Origin: Terriglobia bacterium
Lineage (GTDB): Bacteria > Acidobacteriota > Terriglobia > Terriglobales > Acidobacteriaceae
NCBI GenBank assembly: GCA_020072585.1
Contig: JAIQGL010000011.1
Span: 186,001-250,000 of the forward strand
Reading direction: 5' to 3'
Length of the DNA stretch: 64,000 nt
Positions 1-8,604 of this stretch are shown here, piece after piece (positions within the stretch are counted from its first letter, which is position 1; each line of letters opens with the position of its first letter). Under the pieces are notes generated by a model. That model did no database searches. It saw only the letters and a program-made list of their open reading frames with translations, and had not been told where the DNA came from. Made by a program: the position numbers and the translations under genes.

Positions 1-16
1 TGAACACGTCGTTAAG

Positions 17-1456
17 ATGCTCTTCCTGAGCCCCGAGAAGGCGGAATGCGGTTACCTGAAACTGTCTCCGTCAATTAGTAACATGTGGTTCAACAAGTTG
101 GAAGTTGTATTGCCGGCTCGGAGGCTTCAAGGGAAGAGTTCCGAACGACGACTTCCCATCCGTTTGTTGTCGGAAAGAATCGAGCTGTTTTTCTCTAAGT
201 ACGGTGTTGGCGTATTATCCGTAGCGCTCGCTCTGGATCGGGAACCTGTCAGTCTTGATGAGGCATTGGAATTCAACTATAGGCTTTCTCAGGCCAGGGA
301 GCACACTGCTGCGAAGCTACGCACTCCTCATCCTTCCGACAATCCTGAGAAATGGTCTGCCCTACCTGAGCATATCAAGGCACAAGTTCCGGAACCTCCT
401 GCAACGAATGCGCCGCTTTTGGAGCAGCTCGGGCGGGTCGGTGGTGAGTTCACTCTCTTCGGGTTGGCCCACGAACTTCTGCGGCCTCTTGAGAAGCTGG
501 GTTTCCGTTCAGCGCAAGAAGAACTCTCTCCCTACACGGTGGCGAGGTTTGGCGAGAAGGTCGATCTGCAGAATGCCGAGGCTTGTGCCGACATGGCGGC
601 TTTTCTGTCAGCACTCGCCCAAGTGGAGGAACCCGGCCACGCAGGTGCGGCACGCGGTGAAATCGGCGTGACCAATGAAATGTTGAATCGGCGGCACTGG
701 GTGGGCGTTGGCCTTCTTGGTGCAGCGCATATTGTTGCGGATCAAGTGCCTCTGAGCCACCCTTTCAATACTGCTCGTGTACCTCGCGTCGTGCTGAAGT
801 ATTTCATTCCTTATTTGTTGGCGTTGCTGCAGCGACTTACTCTCCACCGGATTATTGATGAGGCCAGCATCTTGGTGATGTCAAAAGAGGATGATGCAGG
901 GCGCGCTCTCAGCGACCTCCGGAACCACTTGTTGGAGTTCGCTTTGGTGGGTCATTTTACAGAGGTCAGTACCAGGGAAGCTCTTCACCGGTATTATCGA
1001 ATGTGCCAGCAGGGCCTGGATGTCCGAAATGCTTTGAGCGACGCTCGCCAGGCTATAGCCGATCTCGATGCACGACATTCTGCGGAGAACCAGGCTCAGA
1101 TCGCACAGGAAACTTCGCGAAGCGTGGCTGCAACACGCGACTTACAACAAGACATGGCGAAAAACGTTGAGGCAACCAGGAAGCTCCACGAGCAGATGGC
1201 CCAACACTTAGATGTGGTTGCGCGTGTTCAGCTTATGGTCGAGTGGCTAGAGGTCTTCGTGGTTTCCGTTGCGGCTGCCGATCTGTGGCATTTGTTCTCC
1301 TATGAAAATAAAGGGTGGTTTCCGACATGGGCGGCCAAGTTTTTCAGGGACCGTGACTCATTTGTTTCATGGGGTGTCGTCTTAGCCGCTTTGTTTGCTG
1401 GAGCTATTACACTCTCTTTTATCCAACCCTGGCGTCACAGGAAGCATGGGTCCTAG
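17..1456 (+). CDS. Hypothetical protein with coiled coil and two C-terminal membrane segments
   Basis: I do not recognise this 479-residue protein. The middle is mostly soluble and helical. Residues about 340-395 (repeated Ala, Gln, Glu, Arg, Thr) look like a coiled coil. Two hydrophobic stretches near residues 405-425 and 450-470 are probable membrane helices, and the chain ends in a basic tail. This resembles CorA-like architecture but no GMN motif is seen. The frame stays open to the left edge of the window, so the true start may lie outside and the entry may be 5' partial. It converges with the TonB-like gene and is probably not part of the ubiquitin-like operon. Confidence 0.6.
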   Translation: MLFLSPEKAECGYLKLSPSISNMWFNKLEVVLPARRLQGKSSERRLPIRLLSERIELFFSKYGVGVLSVALALDREPVSLDEALEFNYRLSQAREHTAAKLRTPHPSDNPEKWSALPEHIKAQVPEPPATNAPLLEQLGRVGGEFTLFGLAHELLRPLEKLGFRSAQEELSPYTVARFGEKVDLQNAEACADMAAFLSALAQVEEPGHAGAARGEIGVTNEMLNRRHWVGVGLLGAAHIVADQVPLSHPFNTARVPRVVLKYFIPYLLALLQRLTLHRIIDEASILVMSKEDDAGRALSDLRNHLLEFALVGHFTEVSTREALHRYYRMCQQGLDVRNALSDARQAIADLDARHSAENQAQIAQETSRSVAATRDLQQDMAKNVEATRKLHEQMAQHLDVVARVQLMVEWLEVFVVSVAAADLWHLFSYENKGWFPTWAAKFFRDRDSFVSWGVVLAALFAGAITLSFIQPWRHRKHGS

Positions 1457-1646
1457 CCACAGAGTGGAAACGACGCATATGTGGGCGTCGATCGAGATAG
1501 TTTCAACACTTGAGACCGTTCAAAGAGCGACTCGTGATGTGGTAGTGCCACAAAATGGCTCGGGGCCAAGTGATTCCATCGCCACCGCTTTATTCCTCGT
1601 GTCCGTCCCGCGGCTGCATTCCGCCTGCGAAGCCATACTCCCAAAC

Positions 1647-2852
1647 CTATTGGCCTAGTGTGAAGTTGAGATTAATCTCCGTCCTCATCTCGATCACCTT
1701 GCCATCTAACCGGCCAGGCTGATATATCCACTCTTTTACGGCTTGTATTGCGGCCTCAGTCAGGAGAGGATTTCCAGAGATCACGTGAATGTCGCGAAGG
1801 CGGCCATCGGAGTCGATGAGTGCGTCCAGGCGCACGATTCCTTGCACATGCGCTTGCTTGGCGAACGAAGGATATCTGGGAGACGTGCTTTTCAACAAAC
1901 GCGGTTGCTCCACATTTCCACCTACCCGTGGAGCCGCTCTGGAGTCATCACCAAAACGATGCCAACCTTGATCTGACGGCGGAGCTTCATGGTCGGCCGG
2001 CGTCGTTGTTGTTGAATCGAATGGGGGTTCAGGGGTTGCACCCGGGGGGGCGGGTGGCGTCGCACTATGCTGTGGCTCTGGTTCTGGTTCAGGTGGCGTG
2101 CCACCGACTGTCGAGACTTCAGAAGGGCCGGCCACCACGAAGCTTCCAGCCGCTATCTTGGCTCCGTCCACAAAAACGCTGATCCGATATGTACCCTGGG
2201 GAAATGAATCAGAATTAAAATCCCAACAGTCTGCATGAGATGAGCCAGTCCAACCTGCGTCGGTGTATGAAGGCAATTGTGTCTGACTGTGGACGCGGCC
2301 GTCTGGGTTATATAGGAAAACGACGATGGTAAAAGATTGCCGGACTGGCTTGGCGGGATAGTGGAGGGACAGATCCCAGCCAATGAACCTGGTCGAATCA
2401 CTGTGAAACTCGGTTGCGTAGTTCCGATTCATCAAGGGCGGAGGCGGGGTTTGACCGCTCTCAAAAAATCGGAGCTGTTCCACTTGTGCATTGAGGGAAG
2501 AAATGAATCCGCTTGGCATCAGCGATTCCGAGTCAGACGGCCACGGAACTGGCTGAAATGAAGGTGGTTGAACAGGTGGAGGTTGAGCAGGTAGGGTAGT
2601 GCCGGCATTCCCTGAAGTCGTAGGGTTAGTCAGCGCAGAATAGTTGTTCGCAAGCCACACCAAACCCCCAATTATCAGAAGAATGACGAAGATTGCGGCT
2701 CCGGAAGAACCGCTTGTGCGTGTCTGCGGAGGAGGCGAAGGCGGGCGGACTGGAACGGGCGGGGATGGGCGAGGTGAAAAGGATGGCGAGCGCCTAAGCG
2801 GTTGCTCTTCTCCCTCGCTGATGATCTCACCGAATTTGTTTAACTTCGGCAA
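1647..2852 (-). CDS. TonB-family protein with cytoplasmic proline-rich N-terminus
   Basis: The 401-residue protein begins with a proline-rich cytoplasmic stretch (about 18-45), has one membrane helix (about 52-68), a long Pro/Thr/Ser-rich periplasmic region and a C-terminal TonB-type domain (about 315-401, with SPRYPSFAKQAHVQGIVRLD and AVKEWIYQP). Such domains normally contact outer-membrane or envelope partners. The start is a TTG preceded by GAGGTG. It follows the E1-like gene on the same strand after 127 bp, so it may be the last gene of that operon, but its role there is unclear. An extra domain at about 120-220, containing a tryptophan-rich segment, is unassigned. Confidence 0.75.
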   Translation of the reverse strand: MPKLNKFGEIISEGEEQPLRRSPSFSPRPSPPVPVRPPSPPPQTRTSGSSGAAIFVILLIIGGLVWLANNYSALTNPTTSGNAGTTLPAQPPPVQPPSFQPVPWPSDSESLMPSGFISSLNAQVEQLRFFESGQTPPPPLMNRNYATEFHSDSTRFIGWDLSLHYPAKPVRQSFTIVVFLYNPDGRVHSQTQLPSYTDAGWTGSSHADCWDFNSDSFPQGTYRISVFVDGAKIAAGSFVVAGPSEVSTVGGTPPEPEPEPQHSATPPAPPGATPEPPFDSTTTTPADHEAPPSDQGWHRFGDDSRAAPRVGGNVEQPRLLKSTSPRYPSFAKQAHVQGIVRLDALIDSDGRLRDIHVISGNPLLTEAAIQAVKEWIYQPGRLDGKVIEMRTEINLNFTLGQ

Positions 2853-2979
2853 TTGTAAGACACCTCAACAACCTGTTTTCGCCTCCAGGCCAAGTACGAA
2901 TACGTCACCTACTCCGAGGAATCCAGACCCCTGCTGTGTCGATTTGTTCGTTACTTTTGCGAAGTATCGTTGCGCATGT

Positions 2980-3972
2980 TCAGGAGCTGTATTCGCGAAG
3001 GTGAGGAGCGAGTTCAACCTCCTCGTAGCCATTCACCGTTGAATTCGTGTCGGCGCCGGCTTTCGCGGCGGCGCAAATTATTTCTTGGCTCTTCTGCTGC
3101 AAGTCTTGCTCCTCGGTCGGCGTTGCTGCTCGTGCTGGCGTTCCACAGGTGCCGCAGTCGGGGCGCATCTCTGTCTTGGCGAAGATGCACTTGAATGGTT
3201 CAGGGAAGATCCATTCTTTGCGATTGCCCCAAAACAGAAAGTCGTACGGAATGTCCGCCACTTGAGTGTCCGTTCCGCGCAACAGGGTCATGAGGGCCAA
3301 TTTTGCCTGCAACAGAGCAATGAAGTGAACGTCTAGACCTAGCCCGGGTTCCGCGCGAAACGCCGCCGAATTCTCCAAAGCCGAATAGGGAACCGTGCTT
3401 TTTGGCATTGTGGCCATGAAAGGCAATTGCTGAACCGAACCAATAACGCAATCGTAGCAAGGAGAGGCCCCCGGAACCACCCGCATAACATCGCCGCCAA
3501 AGGCTCTTTCATACGCGCCGGCGTAAATGGCCGGTATGGAGATCTTTTGCTCGAACCACAGATTGATGAGGCAGCGATTGATGTGGTATTTCGAGCGCTC
3601 ACTGTCCGTACACGCCATTACGATATCTGAGCCCGAGAGAAGCTGTGCGAGGTCCACGCCCTCATCTAGGACGTTGAGGTTGTACAGTTCAACGCTGGCG
3701 AAGGGATTGCAATTCAGAACAGCATCCTTGACTGCATCCGTTTTCAGCCTGCCCAGATCACGCACTCCACAGGCGTGGCGGACCACATTGTGCGTCTCTA
3801 GGCGATCAAAATCGATCAGGCGAAATTTTCCAACGGCACACTTAGCCAGTTCGACCGCCACGAGGGATCCGCCTGTCCCGAGGCCAACAACAGTGACAAC
3901 ACGGTTGGAGAGCACATCAGTCTCAATAACATCTTGCAGACGCGAAAAAAGAGATTTCTTGTCCATTTCCAT
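2980..3972 (-). CDS. E1-like (ThiF/MoeB-type) ubiquitin-activating adenylating enzyme
   Basis: The E1 superfamily adenylates the C-terminal glycine of a ubiquitin-like protein. Counting from the ATG at 3972 (330 residues), the Rossmann nucleotide loop GLGTGGS is at 30-36, the LIDFDRLETHNVVRH block (acidic residue, N62, R65) is at 52-66, K77 follows, and the CTD motif is at 121-123. Two CxxC pairs (C172/C175 and C273/C276) should bind the structural zinc of the family. An upstream ATG at 4017 would overlap the E2 gene; 3972 or 3966 fits better just after the E2 stop. A tail after residue 280 is low-complexity. It is the fourth gene of the JAMM/RING/E2/E1 operon. The E1-family call is secure; the substrate is unknown. 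Confidence 0.9.
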   Translation of the reverse strand: MEMDKKSLFSRLQDVIETDVLSNRVVTVVGLGTGGSLVAVELAKCAVGKFRLIDFDRLETHNVVRHACGVRDLGRLKTDAVKDAVLNCNPFASVELYNLNVLDEGVDLAQLLSGSDIVMACTDSERSKYHINRCLINLWFEQKISIPAIYAGAYERAFGGDVMRVVPGASPCYDCVIGSVQQLPFMATMPKSTVPYSALENSAAFRAEPGLGLDVHFIALLQAKLALMTLLRGTDTQVADIPYDFLFWGNRKEWIFPEPFKCIFAKTEMRPDCGTCGTPARAATPTEEQDLQQKSQEIICAAAKAGADTNSTVNGYEEVELAPHLREYSS

Positions 3973-3979
3973 TCCGATC

Positions 3980-4564
3980 TTATTTGTGCTTCGCCTCTTC
4001 GCCCGGCCAGTAGTCACAAGGCACAGTGTCGCATCCGCAGTGGCGTTCGTGATACTCGTAGCAGAAGAACCACGCTGCAGCCATAGTCACAATTTGAACA
4101 GCGGTTGTGTTCGTTTTCCAGGTGCCATCGCCGGGATACATAAGGCAAAGACTACCGTCTGAATACTGGTGCTTGGGCGACGATACCTCTGGATCAACGG
4201 CGAAAACTCTCGGTGCGGCGTAAGGGAAATCGTCAGGGTAGACAACGGAGATTGTGTACGAAGACGAGGCATTTTGCGGCCTCAGGCAGCCTACCCAACC
4301 TACTACAGCACCCGTCATATGCAGTTGGAAGGATGGAAAGCGGGCTTCCATAGCCTCTTTTTCATCAACCAGACGGCGTCGGTGGCTCTCGTACCATGCG
4401 AACCAGCGTTGGGGTTTCAACTGGGTAACCGGCTGATCGGTATTCCTTTCGACCGTGCCATTAGCCGTCTCCACAGTATCTTCCGGCCGGATGATCTCGC
4501 CTTCTGAAGTAATGTGTATGGGGCGTGATTCACTGAGTTGCTTTGCAATATCATCTGCGTCCAT
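3980..4564 (-). CDS. E2-like ubiquitin-conjugating protein (prokaryotic UBC fold)
   Basis: The 194-residue protein has the hallmarks of bacterial E2-like proteins. A helix begins around WYE at 57-59, then come strands, then VVYPDDFPYAAPRV (108-120, the conserved P-x-F/Y-P-x2-P loop), then YSDGSLCLMYPGDGTW with C140 as candidate catalytic cysteine and W149 behind it. The end CYEYH...WPGEEAKH matches the usual close of prokaryotic E2s. The first 50 residues are an extra disordered extension. C-terminal cysteines (168, 176, 178, 183) could bind metal. A GGAGG lies 11 nt before the start. It lies between the RING-like and E1-like genes and nearly abuts E1, so thioester transfer from that E1 is expected. 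Confidence 0.88.
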   Translation of the reverse strand: MDADDIAKQLSESRPIHITSEGEIIRPEDTVETANGTVERNTDQPVTQLKPQRWFAWYESHRRRLVDEKEAMEARFPSFQLHMTGAVVGWVGCLRPQNASSSYTISVVYPDDFPYAAPRVFAVDPEVSSPKHQYSDGSLCLMYPGDGTWKTNTTAVQIVTMAAAWFFCYEYHERHCGCDTVPCDYWPGEEAKHK

Positions 4565-4627
4565 TCAATTCATGACCTCCAATGTGTTGTTCAAGCCACG
4601 GCCGGGCCTCAGGCATCGAAGTCCAGC

Positions 4628-5536
4628 TTAAGAATCATCTCCCCGCCGCGACAGTATTAGATCCGCCAGCAGCGGGGCGGCCTCAAGAAACGGTGGATGC
4701 GCGGGATCAATCGGGCGGCTGCATTGCAGACTCTCGGAACCACTGATGAGCGCGGCCGATACTGCCGGGTAGGCCTGGGGGAAAACCGCAACCAGAGTAC
4801 CCTCTCGCCGCAGAATGTTTCCATCCATCACAAATGCAAGTTCCCCTGACGGCAGCAGGCGTGAGTCGAAATCGACGCGCGCATTTCTTAAGGCACTAAT
4901 CTCAGCCGACAGGCGAAGTCTTCCTTCAGCACTCTCGTACCAATTGGCGCTGCGTGGCACATCATTTTGCCCCGTTGATGATGGATCGCAGAACAATTCA
5001 AAGCAAACTGCAACGGGCGCGAGTTGAGCGGATTCTTTGCACGAAGATCTATATCGTTCCACCGCGTCATCCAAGCGGCGTGCCAGCTCAGAGTCCCGCT
5101 GCTGCGGATTCGTTATGGTATTGCTCGAAGTAAGTACAATGTGAGGCTCTGATAGCGGATGGTCCTTTTGAGTGATCATGACAAGATGTTTTGTTTCCCC
5201 CGCACCCTCCCTGAATGGGAAACGAAATACCAGCCGGCGGTCGGGAAGTAAAGAAGTAGCCACACCCGTGAAACCCCTCTTATCAATTTCCATCAACTCT
5301 GAAACAAGTCTCATCCGGCCCGCAGGAGCTTCATACCACTGGAAGTCATCTCCAACACCATTCAGCGATTGAAATGAATCGGCTGATGCTTCGGAATTGC
5401 ACGCCGGACACAAGAATTTCTCTGGTTCCGGCATCGATGCGCACCTTGTACAAAACCTTAGCTGGCAGGATTGGCAGATCCGGATCTCTGTGAGTGTTAC
5501 CAGATTTACACAGCGAGGGCAAGTGATACTGGTCAT
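4628..5536 (-). CDS. RING-like zinc protein with two E2/RWD-like repeats (candidate E3)
   Basis: From the ATG at 5536 the protein has 302 residues. The N-terminus carries eight cysteines as four CxxC pairs: C6/C9, C21/C24, C29/C32, C43/C46. The spacing fits a binuclear RING-like or double zinc-ribbon fold. Two diverged repeats follow (about 66-140 and 198-270), each starting with WYE, a G-R-x-R-L helix and a LLP turn. Both resemble the start of the neighbouring E2, but neither has a catalytic cysteine at the E2 position. In eukaryotes RING proteins often carry RWD domains; here the gene lies between a JAMM protease and an E2. An E3-like adaptor role is inferred, not shown. An alternative start at 5596 adds 20 residues with little support. 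Confidence 0.7.
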   Translation of the reverse strand: MTSITCPRCVNLVTLTEIRICQSCQLRFCTRCASMPEPEKFLCPACNSEASADSFQSLNGVGDDFQWYEAPAGRMRLVSELMEIDKRGFTGVATSLLPDRRLVFRFPFREGAGETKHLVMITQKDHPLSEPHIVLTSSNTITNPQQRDSELARRLDDAVERYRSSCKESAQLAPVAVCFELFCDPSSTGQNDVPRSANWYESAEGRLRLSAEISALRNARVDFDSRLLPSGELAFVMDGNILRREGTLVAVFPQAYPAVSAALISGSESLQCSRPIDPAHPPFLEAAPLLADLILSRRGDDS

Positions 5537-5687
5537 AAGCTTTCGGAGATGATCGCCGCCCGCTTCGCGGAGCTGCAGGCGTCTTCTGAATGCCAAAATG
5601 CTTCGGCCGCAAGGTACACAGACAAGCGGAGCTCCGTTCGTGGGACGCAGTTATTACGATCGGGCTTCGGAAACTGCTGTGGCGAAA

Positions 5688-6653
5688 TCATATCTGCTCA
5701 TCGGCCACATCCAATCGGCTGGATGAATCCCGTGAGAAAAACAGGTGAATATCCGATATAAATTGTGCGAGCTCTAAATTGCTATGCCAGAAATGCGCTG
5801 ACGTAATGTGAACTATAGGAGGGGTTTGTGGATGAGACTTGTCACATATAACGGTAACCTCCTGATGGCCCGGCCCGTTAACTGCGATAGCGATTCGCTT
5901 GTCAGGGAGGATTCTGGCGCTCAGGTTCAAACCTTTCGTTGTCAGCGCCATGATGCTGGCAAGCTCTTCCTTACCACGCCCCACTTCATACCAGTGGGGC
6001 TCGGTCAATGGCGCGTCGGCACCCTCATCCTGCGCCCGCGACGGCTCCGTGGCAGCTGTTATGCTAATTGTTGATATATTGCTTGTTGCGCCAGCAATAT
6101 ACTGCTGCTCCCAGCTATGTATGCTATCCATGAAGTGAGCGCGCTCCTCGACTGTCGGCGAGAAGATACAGTATCGCAACGAAGTATCCATACAATAACA
6201 GTGGCGCTTTACCTTGCTATCATCAGTAACTGTAAAAATCGGGAAAAGCAGAAGGCCGTCAATTTTATATGCAGGATCACTCAAAATTGCCCGGCAACCT
6301 ATTTCATCACCTGAACTTGGCTCCGTGAAATTTCTGGGATGCTTATGCCATTCTCCCAAATACTCCAGTTTGTGCTGATGATGCATGTTGTCGAGAAGGA
6401 ACTGGGAGAACCGCAGGTCACGCTCAAACATCACCGGATGATGAAGAGCCGAGGGGCCTGGAGGAGTGGCAGCGAGCACAACGCGCTCTGTACCTGGACC
6501 TATTGTCCCTAGCAGCAAACCACCGGTCTCCATTTCTTCCCGGGCACGAAGTACCTGGTTTTCAATGAAATCCAAGACACCCTTCGCAAAAATGATCTGG
6601 TGACTTTGCTTTATGGGTAAGATTGAATGTGATCCCCAGAACCTGAAGTCCAT
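5688..6653 (-). CDS. JAMM/MPN+ metalloprotease (deubiquitinase-like) with C-terminal E2/RWD-like domain
   Basis: The JAB/MPN+ family are zinc isopeptidases that remove or process ubiquitin-like proteins. From the ATG at 6653 (321 residues) the active-site set is complete: E42 in METGGLLLG, then H103-K-H105, and S113-x2-D116 seven residues later. The catalytic domain ends near 180. A linker leads to a C-terminal domain (about 219-305) starting with WYE and containing ILPDKR and HPQTPPIV, related to the repeats of the RING-like neighbour. The start at 6653 is preferred because GGGGG sits 7 nt upstream and the upstream ATG at 6686 overlaps the -10 box. It is the first gene of the leftward operon. 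Confidence 0.9.
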   Translation of the reverse strand: MDFRFWGSHSILPIKQSHQIIFAKGVLDFIENQVLRAREEMETGGLLLGTIGPGTERVVLAATPPGPSALHHPVMFERDLRFSQFLLDNMHHQHKLEYLGEWHKHPRNFTEPSSGDEIGCRAILSDPAYKIDGLLLFPIFTVTDDSKVKRHCYCMDTSLRYCIFSPTVEERAHFMDSIHSWEQQYIAGATSNISTISITAATEPSRAQDEGADAPLTEPHWYEVGRGKEELASIMALTTKGLNLSARILPDKRIAIAVNGPGHQEVTVICDKSHPQTPPIVHITSAHFWHSNLELAQFISDIHLFFSRDSSSRLDVADEQI

Positions 6654-6685
6654 TGACGATCCCCCAGAGGCTCTGCCGAGACTCA

Positions 6686-6713
6686 ATTATAGAACATTCC
6701 GTGTATATTCCAA
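6686..6713 (-). promoter_or_regulatory. Sigma70-type promoter of the JAMM-RING-E2-E1 operon
   Basis: Read on the minus strand, TTGGAA (6713-6708) is separated by 16 nt from a perfect TATAAT (6691-6686). Transcription would start near 6679, giving a leader of about 25 nt before the JAMM start codon. Confidence 0.65.
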
Positions 6714-6758
6714 GCTGGAACTTGCAGTGGAGTAAATGGACTTCGCAGGTTTTTGGTG

Positions 6759-6772
6759 TGCAAAATTTTGCA
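6759..6772. promoter_or_regulatory. Perfect 14-bp palindrome between the divergent operons
   Basis: TGCAAAATTTTGCA is an exact inverted repeat about 45 bp upstream of the leftward -35 box and upstream of the rightward coding start. It is a plausible operator for a dimeric regulator acting on one or both operons. No regulator gene adjoins it. Confidence 0.45.
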
Positions 6773-6915
6773 TTGCTTCCTGCCTGTTTGGAAAGTCATG
6801 CAATAATACAATCGAGTTCTTCAAGATAAGAATGCTTAGGAAGCTCTATCGATGGGGCCCGTCGCGCTGCATCCTACAAAACTCGTATGTGTTGCTAGGC
6901 CCGCCGGTCCCAAAT

Positions 6916-8604
6916 ATGTCGCAAATGTCTTCGCCTGAAGATGGCACGTTACAGGTGATCGTGCCGGCGAATGGAAGCACGATCGTGCACATTAAATCAT
7001 TGCCCGTCTGGCTGCACAACCCCGCTGCTCGTAAACGGTTCTTTCAATCCTTTGCGCGGCTCACCTCTCATCTGATCGGCGAGGCCAGGCGCCGCGGCGC
7101 TTCTGTAATCCCCTGCGGAGTCCGCATCAACAACTACCGATGGGATCAGGCGGCGGCATCAGCTTTGTTCGAGATTGAGTCATTTGATCTTGAAGAGCAG
7201 CTAATGTATACAAATCTGCTTCGTTATTGGAGCAGTTGCCTGATTGCAGCCGGTGGCCGCGGTGGCATCGACAAAATCGGATCCATGAGTGGAAATTCCA
7301 GATTGCGCATGGAGTCCAATTCTCGTTTCTCACCCCGGGCATGGGTATCTACCGAGCCACGATTTCTTGCGTTAGCCGAAGCCGAAATGAAGAGCAGCGA
7401 AGGAATTCCGAGTCTCGATTCTCTGGAAGTAGTGCCTCGCTCAACCAACTTTCTTACGGGAGTTCAATCATGGTTGATAGATGCTCAGGCTTTGCCCGCA
7501 ACCATCCGGGCGTTCGCGATCCTTCATCAGGCGCTCTATCTCCGCGCAAGAGCAATCGCTGGAAGGCAAGAGTCGCTCCCCTTCGTGAGCCAGCAGGTTC
7601 TTGAGCGTAACCGCTCCCGCGCGATATCGGACGGCCTGCAGGCGCGGTTCGAGCCAGGTTCCGCTCTGGCAAGCGAGACACTCCTTGATCTGATCGAGTC
7701 TTTGCGGGAAGAGTTCCAGATCCTGGAGGCAGAGCCGGAAGAACTCGCACCGATAATTCTGGGCGTTCATCTCCGGACCCTGGGATTTGGCGCCATGCAG
7801 ACGGAGAACGAACTGCTCCAAAAAACTGTGCGCACTTACAACAAGAACCAGGAATCACTGCAGGATGGACTCTCTGACCTGATCATGAAGGCAGGTTTGC
7901 GGGACCTCCTGCTGGAGAGGAACCAACAATCTTACGGCACCATGAGTTCAGAGCTGATGGCTTGGTGGGGATCCTGGCTGAAATCATCAACGCCCGGAAC
8001 GCGACATAAAGGTTCTGCAGGGGACCTAGCCACGTCACAAAGGCCCATGGGAGCAGCAAGAAAACCCGATGGGAGAATGCCTGAAAACCGGCGCAGGCAA
8101 GGTCCTGCAAAAGGAAGTGGCGAACCAAGCACGCCCTCGCAGCCGGGTAAGGTCGGCGACCATCTGAAGGCGTTGCTTGAAAAGAAGGAACTGGGTCCGG
8201 CTCCCAGCTTGCAGGAGCGGGTAACTTTGTTGCGCTCTTTTCGCTTAAATGCTAAATCCATGCAGATTGGCTTGGCCGTGTCACAGTTGCCTCCGGAACG
8301 GCAGTCGGTGGTCAAAGCCTGGCTCGCTCCCAATTCCGGGCGGGCAAGAGCATTTACGCCCGATAGCCAGCTTTGGAACCACCCGAACGCCGCGCAAGCA
8401 GTCGCCAATTGCCGCAATGAGGGGATGTCGGTGATGGCCGTGGAAGTACGGCAGGAGCAAGAAGTTCCGTTGCGGGACTGGCTGGCTGAGCTTAAAAGAC
8501 AAATTCCGCCGGACATCGAGTTGTTTAACTGGCTTCGTCCGCGTTTTCAAGGCAAAATTCGCCAGGAACTCATCCTGCTCAGACGCGAGGAGGCGGCAAA
8601 GTAA
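6916..8604 (+). CDS. Unrecognised protein, first gene of the zinc/KH-VWA operon
   Basis: I do not recognise this protein (562 residues from the ATG at 6916; the frame is open from 6736). The residues encoded before 6916 overlap the intergenic palindrome and look non-coding, but no start has a strong ribosome site, so 6832 and 6925 are also possible. The N-terminal 300 residues look like one globular domain rich in Trp, Arg and Leu (IKSLPVWLHNPAARKRFF near 24-41). A low-complexity basic linker (about 365-415) leads to a second small domain (about 425-562). No membrane segment or signal peptide is seen. Its stop overlaps the next start (TAATG), so it is translationally coupled to the zinc-finger/KH gene. 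Confidence 0.75.
   Translation: MSQMSSPEDGTLQVIVPANGSTIVHIKSLPVWLHNPAARKRFFQSFARLTSHLIGEARRRGASVIPCGVRINNYRWDQAAASALFEIESFDLEEQLMYTNLLRYWSSCLIAAGGRGGIDKIGSMSGNSRLRMESNSRFSPRAWVSTEPRFLALAEAEMKSSEGIPSLDSLEVVPRSTNFLTGVQSWLIDAQALPATIRAFAILHQALYLRARAIAGRQESLPFVSQQVLERNRSRAISDGLQARFEPGSALASETLLDLIESLREEFQILEAEPEELAPIILGVHLRTLGFGAMQTENELLQKTVRTYNKNQESLQDGLSDLIMKAGLRDLLLERNQQSYGTMSSELMAWWGSWLKSSTPGTRHKGSAGDLATSQRPMGAARKPDGRMPENRRRQGPAKGSGEPSTPSQPGKVGDHLKALLEKKELGPAPSLQERVTLLRSFRLNAKSMQIGLAVSQLPPERQSVVKAWLAPNSGRARAFTPDSQLWNHPNAAQAVANCRNEGMSVMAVEVRQEQEVPLRDWLAELKRQIPPDIELFNWLRPRFQGKIRQELILLRREEAAK

Noticed and set aside
6736-6915. N-terminal extension of the first effector-operon gene
   Set aside because: The frame is open from 6736, but this part spans the palindrome and encodes an unlikely Cys/Phe-rich leader with no ribosome site.
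6916-7700. Glutamate-cysteine ligase-like domain in the orphan protein
   Set aside because: A few phrases (SGNSRLRMESNSRFSPRAW) recall that family, but the catalytic pattern could not be aligned by eye.
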